32,438 nt of DNA from an uncultured Prochlorococcus sp. (GTDB lineage Bacteria > Cyanobacteriota > Cyanobacteriia > PCC-6307 > Cyanobiaceae), in contig CACFBG010000013.1 in assembly GCA_902564535.1 (NCBI GenBank), positions 1 through 32,438 on the forward strand, given 5' to 3'. Made by a program: the position numbers and the translations under genes. Below are positions 8,232-16,671 of the stretch, one piece after another (positions within the stretch are counted from its first letter, which is position 1; every line of letters starts with the position of its first letter). The notes beneath the pieces were generated by a model. The model saw only the letters and a list, made by a program, of their open reading frames with translations. It searched no databases and was not told where the DNA came from.

Positions 8232-9305
8232 TTACATTTCAAATCCTTCTTTCAAGGACCAACTTAGAGTTTGTCCTGCGTGAAATGGAATAATTTCTTG
8301 ATATGATTGATCTTCACTTTTAAACTTAAAAGAATTAGGAACAATAGTATTTTGTCTGATCAAAGTAATGGAATCACTATTCAAAGGTAATTTATAAAAT
8401 CTAGCTCCATAAACACTACAGAAATTTTCTAATTTGGAAATCGCATTCTCTTGTTCAAAAACCTCAATATAACTTTGAATTGCGTAGGCTGCATTAAAAA
8501 TTCCAGCACAGCCGCATGAAGTTTCCTTATAAGATCTTGTATGAGGGGCAGAATCTGTACCAAGAAAAAAACATGATTTGCCACTAGTAGCTGCTTTCCT
8601 TAAAGCTCTTCTATGCTTTTCTCTCTTTACTACAGGCAAGCAATAAAAATCACTTCTAAACCCACCATCAAACATCGCATTACGATTTAAATGCAAATGA
8701 TGGGGAGTTATTGTTGCCGCCAAATTAGCTGAGCTTGATTCTACAAATTGAACAGCATCTTCTGTCGTAATATGTTCAAGAACAACACGAAGTTCAGGAT
8801 AACGATTTAATATAGGTTCCAAATATTTTTCAATAAATACTGCTTCTCGATCAAAAATATCAACGTCTTGGTCTACCACTTCACCATGAATAAGAAGTGG
8901 TAGACCAAGACGTTGCAAGGTTTCCAAAATATTATCAATTAAACGTATATCGCTTACTCCTTCTGCGGAATTAGTTGTAGCATTAGCAGGGTAAAGTTTT
9001 GCTGCTGTAAATATTCCCTCTTCTTTTCCTATTTCTAAAACTTCTGGCGATAAATCATCTGTCAAATATGCAGTCATTAAAGGAGTGAATTCAATTTCAT
9101 CAGGAACTGATTGCAATATTCTTTTCCTATATTCCCTAGCAGAGTCAATAGTCGTTATGGGAGGTCTCAAATTTGGCATAACTATGGCTCTACCAAAGAC
9201 TCTTGCCGTATGTGGAACTATTGCTTTCAAAATTGCGCCATCGCGAAGATGCACATGCCAATCATCTGGTTTCCTTAAAGAAATGACCTGAGATGAATTT
9301 TTCAT
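8232..9305 (-). CDS. pyrC: Dihydroorotase (class II, PyrC)
   Basis: Zinc amidohydrolase for step 3 of pyrimidine synthesis, closing carbamoyl-aspartate to dihydroorotate. At 357 residues it is close to E. coli PyrC. Visible metal/catalytic motifs: DWHVHLRDG (HxH zinc ligands), TAAKLYPANATTNS (carbamylated Lys), LIHGEV (zinc His), VLEHITT (zinc His) and LGTDSAPHTR (catalytic Asp). Starts at ATG 9305. The part coding for QRLGLPLL through EVVDQDV carries a perfect 22-bp inverted repeat that keeps the frame (separate entry). The gene converges on tRNA-Leu. Confidence 0.96.
   Translation of the reverse strand: MKNSSQVISLRKPDDWHVHLRDGAILKAIVPHTARVFGRAIVMPNLRPPITTIDSAREYRKRILQSVPDEIEFTPLMTAYLTDDLSPEVLEIGKEEGIFTAAKLYPANATTNSAEGVSDIRLIDNILETLQRLGLPLLIHGEVVDQDVDIFDREAVFIEKYLEPILNRYPELRVVLEHITTEDAVQFVESSSANLAATITPHHLHLNRNAMFDGGFRSDFYCLPVVKREKHRRALRKAATSGKSCFFLGTDSAPHTRSYKETSCGCAGIFNAAYAIQSYIEVFEQENAISKLENFCSVYGARFYKLPLNSDSITLIRQNTIVPNSFKFKSEDQSYQEIIPFHAGQTLSWSLKEGFEM
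8861..8915. repeat. Perfect 22-bp inverted repeat inside pyrC
   Basis: The left arm 8861-8882 and right arm 8894-8915 are exact reverse complements over all 22 bases, with an 11-nt spacer at 8883-8893. The flanking bases do not pair, so the ends are sharp. In pyrC the arms encode QRLGLPLL and EVVDQDV on either side of the active-site IHG, so the hairpin sits in the middle of a conserved coding region. Confidence 0.97.
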
Positions 9306-9636
9306 AATAATTTCATCCGAGGGTTAATTATGGATTCTAAAAACTCCAAGACCTCATCAATATATTTATACTAAAGAATATCAAAATAGACCTTTTGGAA
9401 GTAAAAGCTTTAGATGAGTCATAGCATAGATCTCAAATGGTACTAGAAAGACAACTAATTCCATCCCTACTAATTTTTTAGATACAACAAATAAAGAGAA
9501 TTTATTTTGTATACACTGTTTTTCCTTTTATCACAAGTATTTTTTTTTCAACAGCAAAAATAATCATTTTAGATTATAACTTGTAGATGATAATTCAACT
9601 GTAAATCAAAAGTCCAATACTAGAAAAGCAATCACA
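9306..9636. other. Divergent intergenic region pyrC / antiporter
   Basis: 331 bp between two divergently transcribed genes, so it should hold both promoters. It is AT-rich, with a TATACT near 9367 and a nine-T run near 9541. I find no convincing paired -35/-10 set, operator palindrome, RNA gene or small gene. Confidence 0.45.
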
Positions 9637-10743
9637 ATGCCACCCTTCCTAATATCAATTCTAGAAGTCCTAACAGGAATCATCCTTCTATTTGGTGGTG
9701 GTGAACTTTTTGTTCAAGGTTCAGTAAGCTTGGCTTTGATCCTTGGGATCCCCCAATTAGTTATTGGATTAACAGTAGTTTCACTAGGAACAAGTTCTCC
9801 AGAGTTATTTGTAAGTATTGGATCAGTTCTTAAAGGATCGGATGCTCTGGCTGTAAGCAATGTGATTGGAAGCAACATTTTTAACATCATGGTTGTATTA
9901 GGAATTAGTGCACTAGTACTTCCCCTAAAAGTTCAAAGTCGTCTAGTAAGGAGAGACGTCCCCTTATTATTAGCTATTTCAGCTGCAGTATGGGGGATGG
10001 CATCTAGTGGACTATTAACCTGGCAAGCAGGGATAGCTTTATTAATTGCGCTAACAATCAACACACTTTGGGAGATTCGTACAGTTAGAGAAGCTCCAGA
10101 AGAAACTAAAGATGCGGAGCCAGATATTAATGCTGAGTACGCCTCTAGAGGTTGGGTCAGAGCTATTTCTCATCTTTTTTCGGGGATTTTGATACTTTCT
10201 TTAGGGTCAAACTTGCTAGTAACTGGAGCAAGCTCTGCCGCCAGTTTTTTAGGAGTAAGTGAAGCAGTAATAGGACTAACAATTGTCTCGGCGGGTACAT
10301 CAATGCCAGAACTAATAACTTCTCTTGTCGCTGCTCTTAAGGGACGTACAGATCTAGCCATTGGAAATGTAGTTGGGAGCAATCTTTTAAATCAACTCTT
10401 AGTTCTAGGGAGCTCCGCAGTTGTTTCTGGAAGTAGGGGTCTACAAGTAGATCAATTATTAATCCAAAGAGATATACCAGTAATGCTTGTTGCTACATTA
10501 GCCTTATACCCAATATTCTGGTCAAACGGTAGAATAAATAGAACAGAAGGTGCAGTATTAGTTGGCTTATATTTCTTCTATTTGATAGACCAGATATTAC
10601 CCAAAACACTTCCTACTTGGCAAGATGAATTTAGACTAATTGTATTTTGTTTTGTAATACCAAGTGCAATAATCATTATTACATATCAAACTATTAAATA
10701 TTCCATATATATAAAAGAGCAAAAAAATAATTTATCAAGTTAA
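9637..10743 (+). CDS. Calcium/sodium antiporter, CaCA (YrbG-like) family
   Basis: Inner-membrane cation/Ca2+ exchanger of 368 residues with about ten to eleven hydrophobic segments. The two inverted alpha-repeats that form the ion path are clear: GLTVVSLGTSSPELFVS with SNVIGSNIFNIMVVLG in the first half, and GLTIVSAGTSMPELITS with GNVVGSNLLNQLLVLG in the second. The central hydrophilic loop (EAPEETKDAEPDINAEYASR) separates them. The acidic Glu in each GTSxPE motif is the expected ion ligand. Starts at ATG 9637. Converges with gor. Confidence 0.9.
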   Translation: MPPFLISILEVLTGIILLFGGGELFVQGSVSLALILGIPQLVIGLTVVSLGTSSPELFVSIGSVLKGSDALAVSNVIGSNIFNIMVVLGISALVLPLKVQSRLVRRDVPLLLAISAAVWGMASSGLLTWQAGIALLIALTINTLWEIRTVREAPEETKDAEPDINAEYASRGWVRAISHLFSGILILSLGSNLLVTGASSAASFLGVSEAVIGLTIVSAGTSMPELITSLVAALKGRTDLAIGNVVGSNLLNQLLVLGSSAVVSGSRGLQVDQLLIQRDIPVMLVATLALYPIFWSNGRINRTEGAVLVGLYFFYLIDQILPKTLPTWQDEFRLIVFCFVIPSAIIIITYQTIKYSIYIKEQKNNLSS

Positions 10744-10769
10744 TTTAACAAAAATCAGTATATATAAAA

Positions 10770-12131
10770 CTATACCATTGTCACATATTCTTCTGCGATA
10801 GTAGGATGAAGCGCCATTGTGTTGTCAAAGTCAGATTTACTTGCACCCATCCCAATAGCAATTGCAGCCATCTGAATTATTTCCGCTGAACTTTCTCCCG
10901 CCATATGACAGCCTAATATTTTTTCTCCTGTCGCTTCTACAATAATTTTCAATAAGCATGGATTTTGTTTTTTAGGCAGAGCTTCTTTCATCGGATTAAA
11001 TTGGACCTTATAAACTTTAATTTTGTCCTGTCCGTGTATTTTTATTGCTTCACTCTCTGTTAAACCAATGGCAGCAATTTCTGGTTGGCTAAAAACAGCA
11101 GAAGGAATTAGATTATAATTAATACTACGAATTTTATTGGCAAATATTCTATCTGAAAAAGCACGCCCTTCATCAATGGCTACAGGTGTCAAATTAAAAC
11201 GATCTGTGACATCTCCTACTGCATAAATGTTTGAAACATTAGTACAGTTAATTTCATCAACAAGGATACGTCCATTCTTCGTTTTAATTCCCACTAAATC
11301 CAAGTCAAGACCTTGCAAAAATGGTTTACGACCAGTAGCTAATAGGACCTTATCCGAGTAAATTGATTTTCGAGAAGATGTTTTTACTTCAAGTTTTTCC
11401 CCAAAAGATTTAATAGAGTTTACTTCTTCATTAAAATCAATTTCAATACCTTTATTCTGCATCTGTTTCAAAAGGATACTAGACAGATCACTATCAAAGC
11501 CCTTTAATAATTTATTACCTCTAACAATTTGTCTCACTTTAACTCCTAAATTATTAAGAATACACGAAAATTCACAGGCAATAAATCCTGCGCCAACAAT
11601 TATAATTTCATCAGGGAAATACTCTAAATTAAACATATCATCACTTACATAACAAAGTTCTATTCCTGGTATGTCTGGCAAAACTGGCTTACCACCAACC
11701 GCAATAAGGATATGACTAGCTTTAAGAATAATTTGTGATTGTTCATCCTTAATGTTAGTAATTGCAACTGAATTTGAATCAATAAAATGCCCCCAACCTT
11801 GAAAAAGTTCTATACCACCCTTCCTAAGTAGATCTATATGAAGAGTATTTAAACGATCAACTTCTTTACGAATATTCTTCAATAAAACACTCGTATTAAA
11901 TTCAATATCTTTAATTTTCACACCAAAGGCGCTAGAATTTTCATAATAATCTCTATACATAGATCCATAAACTAATAGTTTCTTAGGAACGCAGCCTCTA
12001 ATAACACAAGTTCCTCCTACTCGATCCCCTTCTATTATCGCAACTTTAGCTCCATACTTGGATGCCCTTTTTGCTGCAGCTAGGCCTCCGGAACCTGCAC
12101 CTAAAACAATTAAATCAAAGGTTTTTTCCAA
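10770..12131 (-). CDS. gor: Glutathione reductase
   Basis: FAD/NADPH disulfide reductase that regenerates glutathione; 453 residues. FAD site GAGSGGLAAA at residues 11-20. The redox-active disulfide is GGTCVIRGCVPKK (Cys42 and Cys47), the form specific to glutathione reductase. NAD(P) site IIVGAGFIACEFSCILNNLG, FAD-binding YAVGDVTDR, and C-terminal catalytic ALHPTIAEE (His-Glu pair). The start must be TTG 12131, since the FAD site begins ten residues later and no ATG or GTG lies between the upstream stop and the site. Divergent from the GST-like gene across a 126-bp region that holds a perfect palindrome. Confidence 0.96.
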   Translation of the reverse strand: MEKTFDLIVLGAGSGGLAAAKRASKYGAKVAIIEGDRVGGTCVIRGCVPKKLLVYGSMYRDYYENSSAFGVKIKDIEFNTSVLLKNIRKEVDRLNTLHIDLLRKGGIELFQGWGHFIDSNSVAITNIKDEQSQIILKASHILIAVGGKPVLPDIPGIELCYVSDDMFNLEYFPDEIIIVGAGFIACEFSCILNNLGVKVRQIVRGNKLLKGFDSDLSSILLKQMQNKGIEIDFNEEVNSIKSFGEKLEVKTSSRKSIYSDKVLLATGRKPFLQGLDLDLVGIKTKNGRILVDEINCTNVSNIYAVGDVTDRFNLTPVAIDEGRAFSDRIFANKIRSINYNLIPSAVFSQPEIAAIGLTESEAIKIHGQDKIKVYKVQFNPMKEALPKKQNPCLLKIIVEATGEKILGCHMAGESSAEIIQMAAIAIGMGASKSDFDNTMALHPTIAEEYVTMV

Positions 12132-12138
12132 TTTTAAA

Positions 12139-12158
12139 AATTACTGTTAATAGTAATT
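12139..12158. repeat. Short inverted repeat just upstream of gor
   Basis: Arms AATTACT (12139-12145) and AGTAATT (12152-12158) with a 6-nt spacer lie 8 bp before the gor start codon. They could be an operator or a 5'-leader hairpin near the ribosome binding site. At seven bases in AT-rich DNA, chance is possible. Confidence 0.4.
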
Positions 12159-12179
12159 AAAGTCTACAAGCCATTAAGC

Positions 12180-12211
12180 AAGTAAGAAATTAAATAATTA
12201 ATTTCTTACTT
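12180..12211. promoter_or_regulatory. Perfect 14-bp palindrome between gor and GST-like gene
   Basis: Arms 12180-12193 and 12198-12211 are exact reverse complements (AAGTAAGAAATTAA and its complement) around a 4-nt ATAA loop. It is 48 bp from the gor start and 46 bp from the GST-like start, nearly centred between the two divergent genes. It may be a shared operator for a dimeric regulator, or a hairpin in a leader. No known consensus recognised. Confidence 0.7.
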
Positions 12212-12257
12212 AGAAATAAACTGCAAACAAATCTACCAAGATGTTAATCTATTATAC

Positions 12258-13526
12258 ATGGTCTTAGAACAACCTTTAGTAAAAGAACTCTCTTGGGAAG
12301 AGCTTTCTGAACTTGCAGCAGAAAGCGAAGATCGAATTGAAGGTGCAGCCAATTCATACTCATCTCTACGCCTTTTTGGAGGGAAAGAAAAAGATGTCAA
12401 AGTAACACTTTATAGAGATCATCATGCATGGTGTCCTTATTGTCAGAAAGTTTGGCTTTGGCTGGAATGGAAACAAATTCCATATAAGATTAAAAAGGTA
12501 ACAATGTTTTGTTATGGTTCAAAAGAAAGCTGGTACTTAAATAAAGTTCCTTCAGGAATCCTTCCAGCAATAGAAATAGGAAGTAACCTTTATACAGAAA
12601 GTGATCTAATTCTATTTGAATTGCAAAAAATATATGGACCATTAGGGCTCTCACTAGATAATCCTCTTGCATTAGAATTAAGACATCTTGAAAGGAAACT
12701 TTTTAGAGCCTGGTGTATTTGGCTTTGTCAACCTTGTTTGTTCAAACAACAAGATTTAAATAGGAGAGAACAGTTCCAAAAAGTTGCAAAAGAAATTGAA
12801 TATCATATAGAAAAAAACAAATTTAATTGGTTAGATCCAATCGCAAGTGATAAACAGACTTCCTTTCCAGGATCAGTCGATATAATCTTCATTCCATATA
12901 TTGAAAGGATGAATGCTTCACTTGCCTACTACAAAGGATTTAATCTTAGGAAAGAGCATCCTTTTATCAATAAATGGTTAGAGAAACTTGAGCACACTGC
13001 AACTTATAGGGGAACACAAGGAGATTTCCACACTCATGCTCATGATTTACCTCCACAAATGGGAGGTTGTTTTTATAATGTAAATTCAATTCAAAAAAGA
13101 TTTGCAAATGAAATTGATATTGGGAATGGCTTAGGGGAGATGGAAATATCAAATTCTGTTTTACTGCAATTAAATAATGCGCAGAAGAAATTTGATGCTA
13201 TTGCACTTCAACGAGTATTAGCTCATAAAGAAAGAATAATGAAAGTAAATATCATTGATGAAAATGAATTTGATCAACCATTAAGAGCTGCCCTTACAAG
13301 ATTAATTACTGGACAACCATGCAGGCCTCATAAAAATTCAGCTAAGGGTTTAAGATATTTAAGGGATAGAATTTCTGTACCTAGAGATATGCCTCTTATT
13401 TCAGCAAGAAAATTGCGAATAGCCCTTGAAGGCACATCAAGTTTAGACAGTTCAGAACAAGGTCCACCTATTCCCATAAGGAATAGGTTAGATCAAAATC
13501 CAAAACCTTTTTTAACTAATCAATAA
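12258..13526 (+). CDS. Glutathione S-transferase-like protein with long C-terminal extension
   Basis: A 422-residue protein. Residues about 50-130 form a thioredoxin-fold GST N-domain: VTLYRDHHAWCPYCQKVWLWL carries a glutaredoxin-like CPYC, and KVPSGILPAIEIGSNLYTESDLIL has the cis-Pro and Glu-Ser glutathione-binding pattern. Residues about 140-260 look like an all-helical GST C-domain (PFINKWLEKLE). The remaining 160 residues are an extension with HTHAHDLPPQMGGCF and a basic tail that I cannot assign. Starts at ATG 12258. Divergent from glutathione reductase, which supports a glutathione-dependent role; the substrate is unknown. Confidence 0.82.
   Translation: MVLEQPLVKELSWEELSELAAESEDRIEGAANSYSSLRLFGGKEKDVKVTLYRDHHAWCPYCQKVWLWLEWKQIPYKIKKVTMFCYGSKESWYLNKVPSGILPAIEIGSNLYTESDLILFELQKIYGPLGLSLDNPLALELRHLERKLFRAWCIWLCQPCLFKQQDLNRREQFQKVAKEIEYHIEKNKFNWLDPIASDKQTSFPGSVDIIFIPYIERMNASLAYYKGFNLRKEHPFINKWLEKLEHTATYRGTQGDFHTHAHDLPPQMGGCFYNVNSIQKRFANEIDIGNGLGEMEISNSVLLQLNNAQKKFDAIALQRVLAHKERIMKVNIIDENEFDQPLRAALTRLITGQPCRPHKNSAKGLRYLRDRISVPRDMPLISARKLRIALEGTSSLDSSEQGPPIPIRNRLDQNPKPFLTNQ
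13466..13488. repeat. Hairpin near the 3' end of the GST-like gene
   Basis: ACCTATTCC (13466-13474) and GGAATAGGT (13480-13488) are exact complements with a 5-nt loop. It lies inside the last codons of the gene, followed about 20 nt later by a T-run (CCTTTTTT). Possibly an mRNA 3'-end structure; too far from the T-run for a classical terminator. Confidence 0.45.
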
Positions 13527-13549
13527 ATTGGATTTTATTTTTATTGTTT

Positions 13550-14944
13550 TTATTTACGTTTTCTGGAATCAATTTGCAGAAGATCTCTAATTCGTTGAAC
13601 TTGACTTGCAATCTGAGGGTCACTAGATAATTTCTTTTCTACTTGCTCTATTGCATACATAACAGTTGTATGGTCCTTACCTCCAAAAGCATCTCCAATG
13701 CGAGGAAGACTTAAATCAGTTCCATCTCTCATTAAATACATTCCCACTTGTCTGGCTTGACTAACTGGTCTCCTTCTACTGCTACTAAGCATTTCCTCTG
13801 AGGTTACTTCAAAAACTTCAGCAACCTTTTCTATGACTTGCTTAGGTGTTACCTCTACCCCAGTACCATTTGGATCAAGCATTGGAGCGACTGATTCAAC
13901 CGTCATTGGCATTCCCGTTATCGAGGCGAATGCAACTGCTCTTGTCAATGCTCCTTCTAGCTCTCGAATATTGGAAGTAAAGCGACCAGCAATAAACTGA
14001 ATGAGATCCCTTGGAAGACGCATTTTTTCTAGTTCAGCCTTCTTTTGAAGTATTGCCATTCTTGTTTCCAAATCAGGAGACTGAATATCTGCTATTAACC
14101 CCATAGAGAATCTTGAGATGAGGCGTTCTTGCAATTTTGGGATCTGACTAGGAGGCCTATCACTAGCAATAACAATTTGTCTACCAGCTTCATGTAAGGC
14201 ATTAAAGGTATGAAAGAATTCCTCCTGTGTGTATTCCTTACCTTCTATAAATTGAATATCATCCACAAGTATCAAGTCTGCATCTCTATATCTATTACGA
14301 AATGCCTGCATACCATCTTTTCTTATTGCGACAATTAAATCATTAGTAAAAGTCTCACTTGATACATAAGATACCTTTGCAGTTGGATCAATCTCAAGTC
14401 GATAATGACCAATAGCTTGCATTAAATGTGTTTTACCCAGTCCGACTCCTCCACAAATAAATAGAGGGTTAAATTCTCTGCCAGGAGCCTCAGCGACAGC
14501 AAGAGCTGCAGCATGTGCCATCCGACTATTTGGGCCTACAACAAATCTATTAAAAACATACCTCAAATTCAAATCTGGCAAAATTTTCTTTGGCCCAGCA
14601 AAAACCGATCCGACAGATCCTGAAGAGTTCTTATTCAAATTAGTTGTTGCAGTCTCATTAACCTTTTGAGCGACTGAGCTTATAGGTTTTTCTATTTGCT
14701 CTTGAACCTTTACATAAACTTGAACTGGATGCCCATATATATCTTTTGCTACATCCTCAATAGTTTGAGCATAATTCTTTCTAAGCCAGTTACTAGAAAA
14801 ACTATTTGGTGCAAGGAGAGTCAATTTCCCATCCTTAAACTCACTACAAATTGCAGGGCGAATCCATGTCTCAAAAGTAGGCTTGCTGAGATTACTTTGT
14901 AGTGCGTGCTGGACTTTGATCCACAGCTCATTAGCCGTTGGCAC
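13550..14944 (-). CDS. dnaA: Chromosomal replication initiator DnaA
   Basis: AAA+ ATPase that binds DnaA boxes and opens the origin; 464 residues. Domain I about 1-90 ([23 protein letters not shown]), a variable linker about 91-120, AAA+ domain with Walker A GGVGLGKT (165-172), Walker [10 protein letters not shown] near 224-232 and [14 protein letters not shown] (sensor II), then the C-terminal DNA-binding domain with signature DHTTVMYA (424-431). Starts at GTG 14944. dnaN is not next to it, and no TTAT(C/A)CACA boxes are apparent upstream, so this is not obviously an origin. Confidence 0.97.
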   Translation of the reverse strand: MPTANELWIKVQHALQSNLSKPTFETWIRPAICSEFKDGKLTLLAPNSFSSNWLRKNYAQTIEDVAKDIYGHPVQVYVKVQEQIEKPISSVAQKVNETATTNLNKNSSGSVGSVFAGPKKILPDLNLRYVFNRFVVGPNSRMAHAAALAVAEAPGREFNPLFICGGVGLGKTHLMQAIGHYRLEIDPTAKVSYVSSETFTNDLIVAIRKDGMQAFRNRYRDADLILVDDIQFIEGKEYTQEEFFHTFNALHEAGRQIVIASDRPPSQIPKLQERLISRFSMGLIADIQSPDLETRMAILQKKAELEKMRLPRDLIQFIAGRFTSNIRELEGALTRAVAFASITGMPMTVESVAPMLDPNGTGVEVTPKQVIEKVAEVFEVTSEEMLSSSRRRPVSQARQVGMYLMRDGTDLSLPRIGDAFGGKDHTTVMYAIEQVEKKLSSDPQIASQVQRIRDLLQIDSRKRK

Positions 14945-15290
14945 TTTGATTTACCAATAGGAAGCTGAATCTAAACACATATAAGGGCTAGAGCATTTTT
15001 AAATTTGATACAAATCTGTTGTTAGCCGTTAAATTTTATATGTCCTGTCCTCCATGAATCCTGATCTAATCTAGGCTTACAGTGAATCAGGATTTATTTG
15101 TCGAATTTGAAATAAAAAAGTTATGCAACGAAGAGTTACTTAACCCTCACAAAAACCATCAACAAAGATTTAGGGTTTAATTTGTCAGGGATCCACGATA
15201 GCTTCAAATAAAAAATATGAATTAAGAAAAAATGTAAATAATTGAAAACGAATCACTATTTTTAAAGGTGTTTTGTATTGAACATTAAAA
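14945..15290. other. Divergent intergenic region dnaA / TIGR04282 gene
   Basis: 346 bp that must hold the dnaA promoter and the promoter of the gene at 15291. I find no DnaA-box cluster. The only clear structure is the inverted repeat at 15057-15094 (separate entry). The rest is AT-rich without a recognisable RNA gene or ORF. Confidence 0.5.
15057..15094. repeat. Inverted repeat upstream of dnaA
   Basis: AATCCTGAT (15057-15065) and ATCAGGATT (15086-15094) are exact complements with a 20-nt spacer, about 115 bp before the dnaA start. Could be an operator or a leader hairpin. No known regulator consensus recognised. Confidence 0.45.
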
Positions 15291-15938
15291 ATGATTAATA
15301 AAAAGATAATTAATATTCCTGCACTGGTGCTAATGACAAAGTGGCCTGCCATAAAACGATGTAAGACTAGACTTGCGAGAGAGATTGGATATAAGAATGC
15401 GGTTCTTATTCAAGAAAAATTAATAGACCATACATTCAAGGTTGCAAGTAAACTAGAAGAAATGAACCTAGTGGAAACATCTATAGCCATATCAGGAATT
15501 ACTCCTAGGTCAGCTCAAAGATGGTCCATAAGAAAAGGAATTAAAAGTATAAGAACTCAAGGGAGAGGAAATTTAGGGCTAAAAATGAGAAGACAGTTTA
15601 TAAAGATTCAAACTAGAAATCAAAAACGTAATACTTTAATTATTGGAACAGATTTACCCTCTCTATCCTTGAGAGATCTTATGGAAGCATTAGAAGAATT
15701 AAAATCTAATCAAATGGTTTTAGGGCCTTCTAAGGATGGCGGTTATTGGTTAATAGGGCTATCAGGAAAGCTTATAAATCCTGTTGTGTCATGGCCTTTT
15801 GTAGGAATACCTTGGGGAACAAATATGGTACTTGAGAAGACATTATTATTGGCAAAAGCAAACAATATTAAATGCTCATTACTTCACAAGCATAATGATA
15901 TAGATCTATTAAAAGACTTATCACCATGGCAAGGTTAA
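15291..15938 (+). CDS. TIGR04282-type (DUF2064) glycosyltransferase-like protein
   Basis: A 215-residue protein resembling the DUF2064 / TIGR04282 family (rSAM/selenodomain-associated transferase 1), a nucleotidyl/glycosyl-transferase A fold. Features: LVLMTKWPAIKRCKTRLAREIG near the N-terminus (K-T-R-L phosphate-binding), NTLIIGTDLPSLSLRDL (metal-binding GxDxPxL) and VLGPSKDGGYWLIGLS, the hallmark of the family. Starts at ATG 15291. The next gene begins 18 bp later and is its usual partner (TIGR04283), so the two form an operon. The substrate of neither is firmly established. Confidence 0.82.
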   Translation: MINKKIINIPALVLMTKWPAIKRCKTRLAREIGYKNAVLIQEKLIDHTFKVASKLEEMNLVETSIAISGITPRSAQRWSIRKGIKSIRTQGRGNLGLKMRRQFIKIQTRNQKRNTLIIGTDLPSLSLRDLMEALEELKSNQMVLGPSKDGGYWLIGLSGKLINPVVSWPFVGIPWGTNMVLEKTLLLAKANNIKCSLLHKHNDIDLLKDLSPWQG

Positions 15939-15956
15939 ATTATAAAGAGTAGAGGG

Positions 15957-16643
15957 ATGCAACTAAGTATTATTATTCCAACTCTTAATGAAGAAGAGAC
16001 TCTACCTTTACTACTAGCTGATTTAAAACTTTGGAATGATTCTTGTGAAATAATAATTGCTGACAGCGGAAGTTGTGATAATACTATTTCAATTGCCAAA
16101 ATATATAGTGCATTTACTCTACACCTAAAAGAATCTAACAGAGGGTATCAATTAAGTTCTGGAGCTAATTTCTCTTCAGGAGAATGGCTTCTTTTCCTAC
16201 ATGCTGATAGTCGGCTAAATAAGAACTGGGTTCAAAGATTGCATGACACCATCATAGAAGAAAGATCAAAAAATACTGTATGGTTTTTTGATCTAAAGAT
16301 TGATAGTAAAAGATTTCTTTTTCGTATAATGGAATTCATTGTCTATATACGAAGTATTATTTTCAAAAGGCCCTATGGTGATCAAGGCCTATTAATACAC
16401 AAAGATCTATACAGCAAAATTGGAGGTTATAAATCCTTACCTTTAATGGAAGATTTAGAATTGATTATAAGATTATCAAAAGCAGTAAAGATAAAAAGCT
16501 TAAATATCCCTATATATACCAATCAAAGAAAATGGAAAGAATCTAATATTCTGATTCAATCCATTAAAAATGCTTGGTTAAGATACAAATGGAGTAGGGG
16601 AGAGTCTGCCTACAAATTATACATGAAATATTATAAAAAATGA
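15957..16643 (+). CDS. Family 2 glycosyltransferase, TIGR04283-type
   Basis: A 228-residue GT-A glycosyltransferase. LSIIIPTLNEEETLPLLL and IIIADSGSCDNT are the nucleotide-sugar-binding start, WLLFLHADSRL gives the metal-binding DxD-like site, and PYGDQGLLIHKDLY plus LMEDLELIIRLS match the TIGR04283 transferase-2 pattern. Starts at ATG 15957 with GAGGG immediately upstream (short spacing). Its partner with the TIGR04282 motif lies just upstream. Probably peripheral-membrane or cytosolic; the acceptor is unknown. Confidence 0.85.
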   Translation: MQLSIIIPTLNEEETLPLLLADLKLWNDSCEIIIADSGSCDNTISIAKIYSAFTLHLKESNRGYQLSSGANFSSGEWLLFLHADSRLNKNWVQRLHDTIIEERSKNTVWFFDLKIDSKRFLFRIMEFIVYIRSIIFKRPYGDQGLLIHKDLYSKIGGYKSLPLMEDLELIIRLSKAVKIKSLNIPIYTNQRKWKESNILIQSIKNAWLRYKWSRGESAYKLYMKYYKK

Positions 16644-16671
16644 ATTAATATAATCCTTACTTTTTATTTAA

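Noticed and set aside
14945-15290. Replication origin next to dnaA
   Set aside because: No cluster of TTAT(C/A)CACA boxes and no dnaN; the gene order does not support oriC.
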